Notes: a model not told the origin generated them from the letters alone. Counted from the stretch's first letter, positions 40,327 to 49,951 are shown. The stretch is 59,369 nucleotides of DNA from an uncultured Oscillospiraceae bacterium (GCA_947625965.1 CANQQO010000002.1:1-59369); one strand, 5' to 3'. Program-made: numbers and translations.

Positions 40327-42614
40327 TCGCCGTTCTCCGTTTCCGGTTCAAAATTCACGGTGGCGTAGCCCACCAGCTCGTTGTCCACATACAGGGAATA
40401 CGTCTCGGTCCCATTGCCCTGGAGGGACGGGACCACCGCGGTCTTGGTGCCCGCCGGCATATAGGTTGGGCCGTAGACATACTGCCCCGTCGAATCCCTG
40501 ATGGCAAAAATGAAGGATGCGGTGGTTTCCACAGGGATCTCAAAGCTCACATTGTACACCGTCTTGGGGGCTGGGGGCGTGCCGCTGGAGACTTCCAGAA
40601 TGATCTCCGTGTTGACGGGGATCTCCTCATCCTTCTCCACGGACTGGGTCACCACCTCGTCCTTGGGCTGGGCGGAGTCCACCACCTCCCGCTTCACGTT
40701 GGTGAAGCCCTGGCTGTTCAGACTTTGCAGGGCATCGGCGTAGGTCTGGCCCACTACGTAGGGCATCTGGGCCTTCTCGGGGCCGGTGCTGATCACGAGC
40801 GTCACCTGCATCCCCCTGGTGAGCTGCTGGCCCGCCGAGGGCTCGGTGCGGATGACCCGGCCCTCCTCCACGGCGTTGTACGCCTCCTCCTCCTTCACGA
40901 TCACAAGATCCAGCCCCAGCGCGTTCAGCCTCTGCCGGGCGTCGGCTTCCAGACTCTTGATCACATTGGGCATGACCCCGGGCTTAGAGCCCAGGCTGAC
41001 CCAGAGGGTGATGGTATCCCCATCCTTGATGGGCTGGTCCTGGAAGGGCTCCGTGCGGGTGATGTTGCCCTCCTTGATGGTGTCGCTGTACTCCTCCCGG
41101 CGGATGAAGTGGAGATTCATGTTCAGCCCCTCGAGATAGCTCTCTGCGGCGTCCACCTTCATGTCCACCAGGTCTTCCATGGTCCGGACCTGCTCCGTCG
41201 CCTGGGGACCCTGGCTGACGGTGACGTAGATCCGGCCTCCCTGCTGGATCTCGCTGCCCCCCACCGGGTCCTGGGCCATGATCTGGCCCTCCGGATAGAC
41301 GTCCGAATACTCCACGCCGCCCCGGATCACCTGGAACTGGGTATAGGCGGGCAGGCTGTCAAACTCCCTGCCCACCAGATCGGGCACCGGCACCATCTCC
41401 GGCTGGCTGAAGAAACCGCCGCTGCTGAGAATGGCCCAGAGGAACACGCCGATGGCCACCACCGCCACCAGAGAGCAGGTCACGATGGCCGTCACGGCCA
41501 CCCGGCTCCTGCGCTCGGCCTCCTCCCGGCTCCGCTCCTGCTCCCAGCGGTCCTCGCTTCGCCGTTCCTCCGTCCGGCGAGTCCGCTCGGAATGGGCCTG
41601 ACGGGTCTCCGTCCCCGTGGAGGCGGTCCGGTGGGTGGTCCTGGGGGGCTCCCCGTGGCGCTCCGCCACCCGCTCCGCCGTGGTCCGGGGAGCGGCCTGC
41701 ACGGCCTGTTCCTGGACCACCAGGGGCGGACGGATCTTGGTCACGTCGTCGATGGGGGGCAGATTGTAGTCAAAGAGCATGGAGGGGTCCTTGCGGAACT
41801 CGTCCATGTCGTAGAGCATGGCGGTGGCGGTGTCATACCGGTCCGCCGGGTCCTTGGCCATGGCCTTCATGATGATCTGCTCCAGCCCGCCGGGAATGTT
41901 GGGATTCAGGGTGGAGGGCAGGGGCGCGCCGCCGTTGATATGCTGGATGGCCACCGCCACGGGGGACTCCCCGTCATAGGGAGGCCGGCCCGTGATCATC
42001 TCATACATGACCACGCCCAGGGAGTAGATGTCCGACCGGTTGTCCACCCGGCCGCCCTTGGCCTGCTCCGGGGAGATGTAGTGGACCGAGCCCAGAGCCT
42101 CCTTGGTCAGGGTGTTGCTCTTGGACATGACCCGGGCGATGCCGAAATCGGCCACCTTCACCGAGCCGTTTTTCAGGATCATGACATTGTGGGGCTTGAT
42201 GTCCCGGTGGACGATGCCCCGGCTGTGGGCGTGCTCCAGGGCCTTGGCGATCTGGATGGCGAAATGGAGAGTCTCCTTCCAGTTCAGAACGCCCTTTTTC
42301 TCCATATACTGACGGAGGGTGATGCCCTCGATGAGCTCCATGACGATGTAATCCACCTCATTCGTGGTGGACACGTCGTGGACCGAGACGATGTTGGGAT
42401 GGCTCAGCATGGCCACGGCCTGGCTCTCCGCGTGGAAGCGGCGGCGGAATTCCTCGTCCTGGGAATATTCGTCCTTCAATATTTTCACGGCCACAAACCG
42501 GTTCAGCCGGTGGTCCCTGGCCTTGTAGACCACGGCCATGCCGCCGGTCCCGATGACTTCCCGGATCTCATACCGGTTGTCCAGCAGGCGGCCGATATAC
42601 TTATCGTTATCCAT
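40323..42614 (-). CDS. prkC: PASTA-domain serine/threonine protein kinase
   Basis: A 763-residue Stk1/PrkC-type kinase. The cytoplasmic kinase domain (about residues 13-275) has GTGGMAVVYKARD, catalytic HRDIKPHNVMI and the activation loop DFGIARVMSKSNTLTKEALG. A charged juxtamembrane linker (about 310-385), a transmembrane helix (about 388-412), four extracellular PASTA modules (about 418-690) and an extra C-terminal beta domain follow. It senses muropeptides or lipid II and controls growth, wall metabolism and spore germination in relatives. Translationally coupled to rsgA and preceded by its phosphatase. Confidence 0.97.
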   Translation of the reverse strand: MDNDKYIGRLLDNRYEIREVIGTGGMAVVYKARDHRLNRFVAVKILKDEYSQDEEFRRRFHAESQAVAMLSHPNIVSVHDVSTTNEVDYIVMELIEGITLRQYMEKKGVLNWKETLHFAIQIAKALEHAHSRGIVHRDIKPHNVMILKNGSVKVADFGIARVMSKSNTLTKEALGSVHYISPEQAKGGRVDNRSDIYSLGVVMYEMITGRPPYDGESPVAVAIQHINGGAPLPSTLNPNIPGGLEQIIMKAMAKDPADRYDTATAMLYDMDEFRKDPSMLFDYNLPPIDDVTKIRPPLVVQEQAVQAAPRTTAERVAERHGEPPRTTHRTASTGTETRQAHSERTRRTEERRSEDRWEQERSREEAERRSRVAVTAIVTCSLVAVVAIGVFLWAILSSGGFFSQPEMVPVPDLVGREFDSLPAYTQFQVIRGGVEYSDVYPEGQIMAQDPVGGSEIQQGGRIYVTVSQGPQATEQVRTMEDLVDMKVDAAESYLEGLNMNLHFIRREEYSDTIKEGNITRTEPFQDQPIKDGDTITLWVSLGSKPGVMPNVIKSLEADARQRLNALGLDLVIVKEEEAYNAVEEGRVIRTEPSAGQQLTRGMQVTLVISTGPEKAQMPYVVGQTYADALQSLNSQGFTNVKREVVDSAQPKDEVVTQSVEKDEEIPVNTEIILEVSSGTPPAPKTVYNVSFEIPVETTASFIFAIRDSTGQYVYGPTYMPAGTKTAVVPSLQGNGTETYSLYVDNELVGYATVNFEPETENGE

Positions 42615-42632
42615 AGCGTGACTCTCCTTTCG

Positions 42633-43364
42633 CTAGATCTGGACCAGAATACTGGTCACATTGTCCGGCGCGCCGCGATTCTTGGCGATCTCCAGCAGCC
42701 GCTGGCAGCAATACTGCTTATTGATGCCATGGGCCACCTCGAAGAGGATCTCCTGATCGTCCATCATATTGGACAGTCCGTCGCTGCACAGCAGCAGGCA
42801 GTCCCCCCGGTCCACCCGTCGGTGGAACAGGTCGCTCTCCACCACCGGCTCCGTGCCGATGGCGCGGGTGATAAAATTCTTCCCCGGATAACTTCGGGCC
42901 CGCTCCGGGGTCAGCTCCCCCCGCTCCACCATGAGCTGGACCAGGGAGTGGTCCACGGTGAGGCGGTGGATGCCGGTCCGGTCCACGCAGTAGGCGCGGC
43001 TGTCTCCCACGTTGATGACCGTCGCGTCCCGGCCCCGGATCAGCACGGCCACCAGAGTGGTGCCCATGCCGGTGAACTCCTCGAACTGCTCCGACTGGTC
43101 ATAGACCGTGAAGTTGGCCAGCTTCACCGCCCCCCGGAGCATTTGGTCCAGTTTTTCCTGGTCCATCAGGGGCATATAGCTTCGTTTGACCTCCTGGACA
43201 AAGACCTCCGCAGCCAGGGAGCTGGCCACATTGCCGGATTTTGCCCCGCCCATGCCGTCGCAGACCACGCACAGCAGGGCGTTGCGGTCCAGATGTTCAA
43301 TAAAATAGGTGTCCTGGTTTTGGAGCCGGACGCAGCCCGGATCGGTCAGGGCCCAGCTTTGCAT
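42633..43364 (-). CDS. stp: PP2C-type protein phosphatase, partner of PrkC
   Basis: A 243-residue metal-dependent Ser/Thr phosphatase. Metal-site motifs VRLQNQD, VVCDGMGG, GDSRAY and CSDGLSNMM, and the final GAPDNVTSILV, are intact. It reverses PrkC phosphorylation. It lies 18 bases upstream of prkC and carries a good binding site (AAAGGAGCGG). The 119-base gap to rlmN holds a dispersed hairpin repeat. Confidence 0.96.
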   Translation of the reverse strand: MQSWALTDPGCVRLQNQDTYFIEHLDRNALLCVVCDGMGGAKSGNVASSLAAEVFVQEVKRSYMPLMDQEKLDQMLRGAVKLANFTVYDQSEQFEEFTGMGTTLVAVLIRGRDATVINVGDSRAYCVDRTGIHRLTVDHSLVQLMVERGELTPERARSYPGKNFITRAIGTEPVVESDLFHRRVDRGDCLLLCSDGLSNMMDDQEILFEVAHGINKQYCCQRLLEIAKNRGAPDNVTSILVQI

Positions 43365-43444
43365 ATGACCCGCTCCTTTCTCAATTCAATGTCGTGCCTG
43401 GGAATGCTCTGATTTAAGGGATGCGTGATTTCGCGTTGGGAAAA

Positions 43445-43508
43445 GGAATGGAAACGAATGGAGGGTCTATATCGATCTCCATTTCATTCCGAATCGCCGG
43501 CGGAGGCG
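43445..43508 (+). repeat. Dispersed hairpin repeat, copy A, overlapping the end of rlmN
   Basis: GGAATG...AATGGAG (43445-43463) can pair with CTCCATT...CATTCC (43477-43490) around GGTCTATATCGAT. It is followed by GAATCGCCGGCGGAGGCG. It resembles copies at 38783-38836 and 2959-2990. The rlmN stop codon and its last residues (NASAGDSE) lie inside it. Confidence 0.6.
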
Positions 43509-44569
43509 TTCCGCCCGCAGCCGGGGTCGAGCGATCCCCCGTTTTCCTGGGTATATTTCCTGCGGAGCTGCCCGCAGGAGGCGTCGATGTCCCCGCCCAG
43601 GGTCCGGCGGACGGTGGCGGGCAGGCCGCCGGCCTCCAAGATCGCCTGGAACCGGGCCACCGCCGGCTTCGTGCTGGGGGCCAGGGGGCTCTCCGCCACC
43701 CGGTTCAGGGGGATCAAATTGACATGGGCCGGCAGGCCCCGGAGAAGCTCCAGCAGCTCCTTCGCCTGCTCGGGCCGGTCGTTCACGTCCCGGATCATGG
43801 CGTATTCGAAGGAAATGCGCCGGTTGGTGGCGGCAAAGTACCGCCGGCAGGCCCCCATCAGCGCTTCCAAGGGGTATGCCCGGTTCACGGGCATGATCTG
43901 ATCCCGGACCTCGTCGCTGGGGGCGTGGAGGGAGACGGAAAGGGTCAGTTGGAGCTTCTTTTCCGCCAGGGCGTCGATCTTGGGCGCCAGGCCGCAGGTG
44001 GAGAGGCTGATGTGCCGCATGGACAGGTTCATGCCTTCCGGACTGTTGACCAGGGCCAAAAAGCGGAGCACGCTGTCAAAATTATCCAGGGGCTCCCCAA
44101 TGCCCATCAGTACCACGTGGGACACCGGTTCCCCGGCGTCCAACTGGGTGAACAGGACCTGATCCAAAATCTCCTGGGGCTCCAGCCGCCGGACCAGTCC
44201 CCCCAGGGTGGAGGCGCAGAAAGCGCAGCCCATGGGGCAGCCCACCTCCGTGGAGACGCAGACCGTGTTGCCGTACTTGTAGCGCATGAGGACCGTCTCC
44301 ACGCAGTTGCCGTCGGCCAGCCGCCAGAGATATTTGACGGTGCCGTCCAGCCTGGACTCCTGCCTCCTGACCACGTCGGGCGGGGTCAGGGGATATCGCT
44401 CCTCCAGGATCCGCCGCAGGGATCGGGGCAGATTGGTCATCTCGTCGTAGGAGCGGACGGGCCGGTGGAGCCAGCCGTAGAGCTGTCTGGCCCGGAAGGC
44501 GGGCTGGCCCAGCTCCTCCAGCAGGGCCGTCAGCTCTGGCAGGAGCATGGCCCGTAGATGTTGACTCAT
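43484..44569 (-). CDS. rlmN: 23S rRNA/tRNA adenine-C2 methyltransferase RlmN
   Basis: A 361-residue radical-SAM enzyme that methylates 23S A2503 and some tRNAs. The cluster motif is CPMGCAFC. The GGD-IDASCGQLR segment near the end carries the resolving cysteine, and VVLMGIGEPLDNFD is diagnostic. About the last 20 residues (ENGGSLDPGCGRNASAGDSE) extend beyond the conserved family end, and the final part is encoded by a dispersed repeat. ATG 44569 overlaps the rsmB stop (ATGA). Confidence 0.96.
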   Translation of the reverse strand: MSQHLRAMLLPELTALLEELGQPAFRARQLYGWLHRPVRSYDEMTNLPRSLRRILEERYPLTPPDVVRRQESRLDGTVKYLWRLADGNCVETVLMRYKYGNTVCVSTEVGCPMGCAFCASTLGGLVRRLEPQEILDQVLFTQLDAGEPVSHVVLMGIGEPLDNFDSVLRFLALVNSPEGMNLSMRHISLSTCGLAPKIDALAEKKLQLTLSVSLHAPSDEVRDQIMPVNRAYPLEALMGACRRYFAATNRRISFEYAMIRDVNDRPEQAKELLELLRGLPAHVNLIPLNRVAESPLAPSTKPAVARFQAILEAGGLPATVRRTLGGDIDASCGQLRRKYTQENGGSLDPGCGRNASAGDSE

Positions 44570-45870
44570 AGCTTCCTCCGCAGACGGCTGATGAAAAAGC
44601 CGTCGGTGTCATACTTCCCCGGCAGCAGGGCCAGCATTCCGGCGCGGTCCGCCGGCAGGCCCGGGGGCAGGGGCAGGGATTCCAGGGAAAAATCCGGGCG
44701 GCGCTTCAAAAACGCCTCCACCGCCTCCTCGTTTTCCCGGCGGACCAGCGTGCAGGTGGAATAGACCAGCACCCCGCCGGGACGGACATGGTCCGCCTGG
44801 GCGTCCAGAATGGCCCCCTGCAGTGCCGGCAAATCCGCCCCGGGCAGCTTGTCCCGCAGATCCGGCTTTTTTCGGATGATGCCGTAGCCGGAGCAGGGCA
44901 CGTCCGCCAGCACCGCGTCCATGGTCCCAAGAAACGCCGGGTCCGTCCTGGAGGCGTCCCGTTCCAGAACCCGGATATTGTGCAGCCCCAGGCGGGCGGC
45001 GCTCCCCTCGATCAGAGGCAGCTTGTGGGGATGGATGTCGCAGGCGATCACCTCTCCCCCGCCCCCCATGGCGATGGCCAGGGCCAGGGTCTTGCCCCCG
45101 GGGGCGGCGCAGCAGTCCAAGACTCGCTTCGGCGTCTCCCCCTCGGTCAGGGCACACAGGGCCGCCAGGTGGGCGGCGGCGTCCTGAATGTAAAAGAGTC
45201 CCTCCCGGAAGGAGGGCAGCGCGTCGGGCGCGCCCCCTTCGGAGAGCATCAGGCAGCCCGCGAGCCAGGGATGGGGCTCCGCCCTGGCGCCCTCCTCCGC
45301 CAGCCGGGTCAAAAGCGCGGACTGGGTGGTCTTCAGCGTGTTCACCTGGATCACCGTGGGAGGCGCTTCGTTGTCGGCGGCCAGGACCGCCTCGATGTCC
45401 TCCCCGGCGTATTCCCGGAGGAGAGCGATGAGCTGGGGGCTGTGGCTGTACCGGTCGGCCAGGGAAGTGGGGGCTTGCAGGGTCTCCCGCTCCCGGACGG
45501 CCCGGCGCAGGACCGCGTTGACCAGGCCGGGGGCGTTCCGCTGCTCCCGGCAGAACCTCTTGGTCAGCTCCACCGACTCGTTGACGGCGGCGGAGTCCGG
45601 CACCCGGTCCAGCTCCAAGATCTGATACAGCCCCAGATGCAGAATATCCCGCACTGTGGGGCGCAGGTCCTTGACCCGGCCCGACAGGAGCTGTTTCAAG
45701 TAAAAATCCAATTTCCTGCGGTTTTGCAGGACCCCGTAGCAAAGCCGGGTCGCCAGAGCCGCCTCCCGCCGGTCCGTGTCCCGCAAGGACGCTTTCAGCG
45801 CGGCGTTGGGCCAGGCGTCCTTCCGGCGGCAGAGGATCAGGGCCCGGAGGGCCGTCTCCCGGGCCGTCAC
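44566..45870 (-). CDS. rsmB: 16S rRNA cytosine-C5 methyltransferase RsmB
   Basis: A 434-residue enzyme with an N-terminal NusB-like RNA-binding domain (about 1-140). Its Rossmann methyltransferase domain carries VLDCCAAPGGKTLALA (SAM site), ADVPCSGYGIIRKKPD (motif IV Cys) and YSTCTLVRRENE (motif VI Cys). It methylates C967. The start is GTG 45870, overlapping the fmt stop as GTGA. Confidence 0.95.
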   Translation of the reverse strand: MTARETALRALILCRRKDAWPNAALKASLRDTDRREAALATRLCYGVLQNRRKLDFYLKQLLSGRVKDLRPTVRDILHLGLYQILELDRVPDSAAVNESVELTKRFCREQRNAPGLVNAVLRRAVRERETLQAPTSLADRYSHSPQLIALLREYAGEDIEAVLAADNEAPPTVIQVNTLKTTQSALLTRLAEEGARAEPHPWLAGCLMLSEGGAPDALPSFREGLFYIQDAAAHLAALCALTEGETPKRVLDCCAAPGGKTLALAIAMGGGGEVIACDIHPHKLPLIEGSAARLGLHNIRVLERDASRTDPAFLGTMDAVLADVPCSGYGIIRKKPDLRDKLPGADLPALQGAILDAQADHVRPGGVLVYSTCTLVRRENEEAVEAFLKRRPDFSLESLPLPPGLPADRAGMLALLPGKYDTDGFFISRLRRKL

Positions 45871-46796
45871 GGCTTGGAAAGGGGGTGGCCCCGGAAATAG
45901 TCCGGCGCCGCCATAGCTTTGCCGCCCTGGGCCTGGAGGCGCAGGATCTCCACAGCGCCCTGGCCGCAGGCAATTTTGAGGCCGGTCTTGGTCAGGCCCA
46001 GCACCGTTCCGGGGGCAGCCCCGGGATCCTCCGCCACTGGCCGGGCGGCGTGGATCTTAAACAAGGTCCCTCCGATGACGGCCGTGGCCACGGGCCAGGG
46101 GTGCAGTCCACGGATCTGGTCGCAGACCCACTGGGCCGGCTGGGCAAAGTCGATCGGGGACATGGACTTGTCCAGCATGGGGGCGTAGGTGGCCCGGCTG
46201 GGATCCTGGGGGGTGGCCGGCACCGGGCCGGAGGCCATGGCCAGCAGGGTCTTCTTCAAAAGCCCCGCCCCCAGCACCGCCAGGCGGTCCAGGAGCTGCC
46301 CCGCCGTCTCCTCCGGGAAAATGGGGGTCCTCACCGCGTCTATGATATCCCCGGCGTCCATCTCCCTGGTCAGGTACATGGCGGTGACGCCGGTCTCGGT
46401 CTTTCCGTCCAGCACCGCCCACTGATAGGGCGCCGGGCCCCGGTACTCGGGCAGCAGGCTGGCGTGGATGTTCACACATCCGAATTTAGGAATGTCCAGC
46501 ACACTCTGGGGCAGGATGCGCCCATAGGCCACCACCGCCGCCACATCCGGGGCCAGAGCCCGGAGGGTCTCCACCGCTTCCGGGTCCCGGAAGCTCTCCG
46601 GCTGAAAGACGGGCAGTCCATGCTCCACCGCCAGGGCCTTCACCGGGGAGGGGAACAGCTTCATCCCCCGGTTTTTGGGCCGGTCCGGCTGGGTGTAGAC
46701 CCCAGCAATGTCAAATTCCCCGGTCAGCAGCTCCTTCAGGCATACTGCCGCGATGTCCGGCGTGCCCATGAAGACCAGGCGCAAAGGTTTCGTCAC
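45867..46796 (-). CDS. fmt: Methionyl-tRNA formyltransferase
   Basis: A 309-residue enzyme that formylates initiator Met-tRNA with 10-formyl-THF. LVFMGTPDIAAVCL at the start, the formyl-transfer site NIHASLLPEYRGPAPYQWA and the C-terminal tRNA-binding beta-barrel are visible. GTG 46796 overlaps the def stop (GTGA), coupling formylation to deformylation. Confidence 0.96.
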   Translation of the reverse strand: MTKPLRLVFMGTPDIAAVCLKELLTGEFDIAGVYTQPDRPKNRGMKLFPSPVKALAVEHGLPVFQPESFRDPEAVETLRALAPDVAAVVAYGRILPQSVLDIPKFGCVNIHASLLPEYRGPAPYQWAVLDGKTETGVTAMYLTREMDAGDIIDAVRTPIFPEETAGQLLDRLAVLGAGLLKKTLLAMASGPVPATPQDPSRATYAPMLDKSMSPIDFAQPAQWVCDQIRGLHPWPVATAVIGGTLFKIHAARPVAEDPGAAPGTVLGLTKTGLKIACGQGAVEILRLQAQGGKAMAAPDYFRGHPLSKP

Positions 46797-47266
46797 TCCA
46801 AAGCCTCCAATTCCTCATCCGTCAGGAAGCGCTCCATCCGCTCGGTGTACAAAACGCCATCCAGATGGTCCAGCTCATGGCAGAAGCAGCGGGCGGTCAG
46901 CTCGTCTCCCTCCGCCTCGAACCAGTTGCCGTCCCGGTCCTGGGCCCGGACTTTGACGTGCATGGGCCGCTTGACGATGCCGTACTTTCCCGGCACGCTG
47001 AGGCAGCCCTCCTGGCCCTCCTGTTCCCCGGAGCGCTCCAGGATCTCCGGATTCACCAGCTCCAGGACCCGCTCCCCGGTGTCCACCACCACCACTCGGC
47101 GGAGGATCCCCACCTGGGGAGCCGCGAGGCCCACGCCCTCGGCGTCGGCCAGGGTCTCCTTCATGTCGTCCAGCAGGCTGTGGAGCCGTCTGTCAAATTT
47201 GGTCACCGGTCTGCACACCTTGTGCAGGGCCGAATCCTTGTCCGTAAAAATCTTCCGCAGTCCCAT
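46793..47266 (-). CDS. def: Peptide deformylase
   Basis: A 157-residue metalloenzyme removing the N-formyl group from nascent proteins. All three motifs are present: GVGLAAPQVG, EGCLSVPG and CHELDHLDG (HExxH). ATG 47266 lies 12 bases after priA with GAGGGG upstream. Confidence 0.96.
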   Translation of the reverse strand: MGLRKIFTDKDSALHKVCRPVTKFDRRLHSLLDDMKETLADAEGVGLAAPQVGILRRVVVVDTGERVLELVNPEILERSGEQEGQEGCLSVPGKYGIVKRPMHVKVRAQDRDGNWFEAEGDELTARCFCHELDHLDGVLYTERMERFLTDEELEALE

Positions 47267-47278
47267 ACTACCCCTCTT

Positions 47279-49726
47279 TCAATCAAATCCGTTGACATCC
47301 ACAAAGGCGGTGACGCCCCGGTTTCCCCCGTCCCGGCCGAACTGCCGCAGCAGATGGGCGATCAGGTCCCGCAGGGCCCGGTCCAGCCGGCAGCGGAGGG
47401 TCAGCCGGTAGCGGTAGTGATAGTTGATCTTCGGCACCGGGCAGGGCGCGGGGCCCAGCACGGCGCACCGCGCCTGTCCATACTCCGGCCTCCGAAGACA
47501 GGCGAGGAGGCTGTCCCGAAAGACCGCCGCGCCCCGGAGGACCCGGTCCTCCTCCTGGCCGGTGAAGGTGACCACCGCCAGGTCCCCGAAGGGGGGATAT
47601 CCCAGCTTTTCCCGGAGCTGGATCTCCAATTCGTAAAAGCCGTCGTAATCCTGCTTCGCCGCCAGGGCGATCACCGGATGCTCCGGCTGCATGGTCTGTA
47701 AAATGGCCTCCCCGGGGGCGTCCCCCCGTCCGGCCCGGCCCACCACCTGGGTGAGCATATTGAAAGTCGTCTCCGCCGCCCGATAGCCCCCGGTATAGAG
47801 GCTCAGATCCCCGTCCAGGACCCCCACCAGGGTCACCCCCGGCAGATTCAGTCCCTTGGCCACCATCTGGGTCCCCAGAAGCACCGGCACATGGGCTTCC
47901 TTAAAATGGCTGAGGATCTTCTCGTGGGTATTGACGGCGCTGACGGTGTCCGCGTCCATCCGGTCGATCTCGATCTCGGGCAGGAAAGTGGACAGCTCCT
48001 CCTGGACCTTCTGGGTCCCCACGCCCAGCCGCTTCAAGGGGCCCCCGCAGTCGGGGCACCGGCTGGGAGCTGGCCGGGAAAAGCCGCAGTAGTGGCACAT
48101 CAGCCGCTCGTTGGCGCTGTGATAGGTCAGTCTCGCGCTACACCGAGGACACTCGGGGGCGTTCCCGCAGGCCACGCACACCAGCGCCCGGCTGTTGCCC
48201 CGGCGGTTGAGAAACAGAATGGTCTGTTCCCCCGCCCGGACCCGGCTTTCCAGGGCCTCCCGGAGGGGAAAGCTGAGGCTTGTCTCGTTGCCCTCCCGGA
48301 TCTGGGCCCCCATGTCCACGATTTGGACCCTGGGCAGAGCCCTGCCATTGAAGCGCTGGGGCAGGGTGAAGAGGCGGTAGTCCCCGATCCTGGCGTGGTA
48401 CATCGTCTCCACCGATGGGGTGGCGGAGCCCAGGAGCACCAGGGCTCCTTCCCGGTTCCCCCGCCACAGGGCGATCTCCCGGGCGGAGTACCTTGGGGCG
48501 TTTTCCGAGCGGTAGGAATGCTCCTGCTCCTCATCCAGGATCACCAGGCCCAGCCTCGGGCAGGGGGCGAACACCGCCGAGCGGGTCCCCACCACCACGG
48601 GAGCCTTTCCGGCCCGGACCCGTTTCCACTGGTCGTACCGTTCCCCGGCGGGGAGGCTGCTGTGGAGCACCGCCACCCGTTCCCCGAAGTGGGCCGCCAG
48701 CAGCCCCAATAGCTGGGGCGTCAGGGCGATCTCCGGCACCAGGAGCAGGGCGCTTCTCCCCTCCTCCAGGCACCGGGCAATGAGCTTGAGATAGACGGAG
48801 GTCTTTCCGGAGCCGGTGACCCCGTAGAGCAGGCTGGGCTTGGGATGGGTCCCGTCCATTTCCTCCGCCAGGCCCTGGAACGCCGCCTCCTGGGCCGGAG
48901 TCAGCACCAGGGGCCCGTCGAGCCGGGCCGGCTGAATTTGGCGGCAGCGAAGCACATTCCGCTGGGTCAGGCTCACCATGCCCAGCTCCGCCAGCCGCTT
49001 CACCGTGCCGCTCTTGGCCCCGGTGAAATAGCACAGCTCCTTGACGGAGACGCTCCCTAGGTCGGTCAGCAGCTCCAGCACCGCCCGCTGCTGACCCGCG
49101 CTCCGGGGCCGGCGGGCCAGGTAGGCCCGGACCTCCTCCCGGGAGGCGGCCAGGGTGGCCACCTGCTCGGTCCGGTCCGAGGAACGGGGGAAAAAGGCCC
49201 GGTCCCCACGGACCCACTTCTTCCGCAGGAGGTAGGCCATGGCCTTGTCATAGTCCTCGTCGGTGTCCACCGCCTGACGCAGCAGCTCCCCCGGGCCCTC
49301 GCCGCCTAGGTCGGCCAGAAGCCCCAGAATGGCGGCGGCCTGGGGATTCCTGGGGGGCTTTTCCGCCCAGGTCCGGTCCTCCGTCAGGGCGTACCGGTCC
49401 TCGGCCCGAAACCAGAGCCCCGCCGGGAGCATGGCCCGGACGGCGTCGTAAAAGGTGCAGAAATACCGGTTCCTCTGGAAAGCCGCCAGCCGGAGCATAT
49501 TGCCGTCCAGCAGAGGCTCCTCGTCCAGCCGCCGTTCCACGGTCTTCAGCCCCGGCGCGTCCCCCTGCTCGACCGTCAGCACGATGCCCTCGGTGCGGCG
49601 GTTGCCCTTGCCGAAGGGCACCGTCACCCGCATCCCGGGGGAAAGGACCATCTCCTCGGGGACCCGGTAGGAATAGGGCTTGTCTATGGCGAAGGTGGCC
49701 GCCGCCACCGCGATGCCCGCTTTCAT
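47279..49726 (-). CDS. priA: Primosomal replication-restart helicase PriA
   Basis: An 815-residue 3'-5' superfamily 2 helicase for replication restart. The N-terminal DNA-binding domain (FAIDKPYSYRVPEE) is followed by Walker A GVTGSGKTSVY, DEEQEHSY in place of the DEAH box, and a paired zinc-binding insertion (CVACGNAPECPRC, CHYCGF, CPDCGG). Motifs V/VI (GTQMVAKGLNLPGV, QVVGRAGRGD) complete the fold. Starts 18 bases after rpoZ; the coaBC gene usual between them in Bacillus is absent. Confidence 0.96.
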   Translation of the reverse strand: MKAGIAVAAATFAIDKPYSYRVPEEMVLSPGMRVTVPFGKGNRRTEGIVLTVEQGDAPGLKTVERRLDEEPLLDGNMLRLAAFQRNRYFCTFYDAVRAMLPAGLWFRAEDRYALTEDRTWAEKPPRNPQAAAILGLLADLGGEGPGELLRQAVDTDEDYDKAMAYLLRKKWVRGDRAFFPRSSDRTEQVATLAASREEVRAYLARRPRSAGQQRAVLELLTDLGSVSVKELCYFTGAKSGTVKRLAELGMVSLTQRNVLRCRQIQPARLDGPLVLTPAQEAAFQGLAEEMDGTHPKPSLLYGVTGSGKTSVYLKLIARCLEEGRSALLLVPEIALTPQLLGLLAAHFGERVAVLHSSLPAGERYDQWKRVRAGKAPVVVGTRSAVFAPCPRLGLVILDEEQEHSYRSENAPRYSAREIALWRGNREGALVLLGSATPSVETMYHARIGDYRLFTLPQRFNGRALPRVQIVDMGAQIREGNETSLSFPLREALESRVRAGEQTILFLNRRGNSRALVCVACGNAPECPRCSARLTYHSANERLMCHYCGFSRPAPSRCPDCGGPLKRLGVGTQKVQEELSTFLPEIEIDRMDADTVSAVNTHEKILSHFKEAHVPVLLGTQMVAKGLNLPGVTLVGVLDGDLSLYTGGYRAAETTFNMLTQVVGRAGRGDAPGEAILQTMQPEHPVIALAAKQDYDGFYELEIQLREKLGYPPFGDLAVVTFTGQEEDRVLRGAAVFRDSLLACLRRPEYGQARCAVLGPAPCPVPKINYHYRYRLTLRCRLDRALRDLIAHLLRQFGRDGGNRGVTAFVDVNGFD

Positions 49727-49744
49727 CCAAGCCCTCTCCTTTCG

Positions 49745-49951
49745 TTATTGCGTATATTCATCCTTTAGGCAGGCGCTGAGTTTGCCCTCGGCCACCTCCT
49801 GGATGGCCATGGTCACCGGCTTCTCCGGCAGGTCCTCATGGTATTCCTCCGCCTCCATGGCGATCTGACGGGCCCGGTGGGCCACCAGATTCACCAGCAG
49901 ATACCGGCTGTCCACCTTTTTCAGCAAGTCCGCGACAGGGGGATAAAGCAT
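49745..49951 (-). CDS. rpoZ: RNA polymerase omega subunit
   Basis: A 68-residue omega subunit. MLYPPVADLLKKVDSRYLLV and NLVAHRARQIA are the conserved core. ATG 49951 has GGAGG upstream; longer in-frame versions would run into gmk. Position between gmk and priA is the conserved Firmicute place. Confidence 0.93.
   Translation of the reverse strand: MLYPPVADLLKKVDSRYLLVNLVAHRARQIAMEAEEYHEDLPEKPVTMAIQEVAEGKLSACLKDEYTQ

Noticed and set aside
40725..43412. A plus-strand open frame of about 895 codons opposite prkC and stp
   Set aside because: Spans two genuine minus-strand genes and their gap, is composed of antisense low-complexity residues and has no ribosome binding site.
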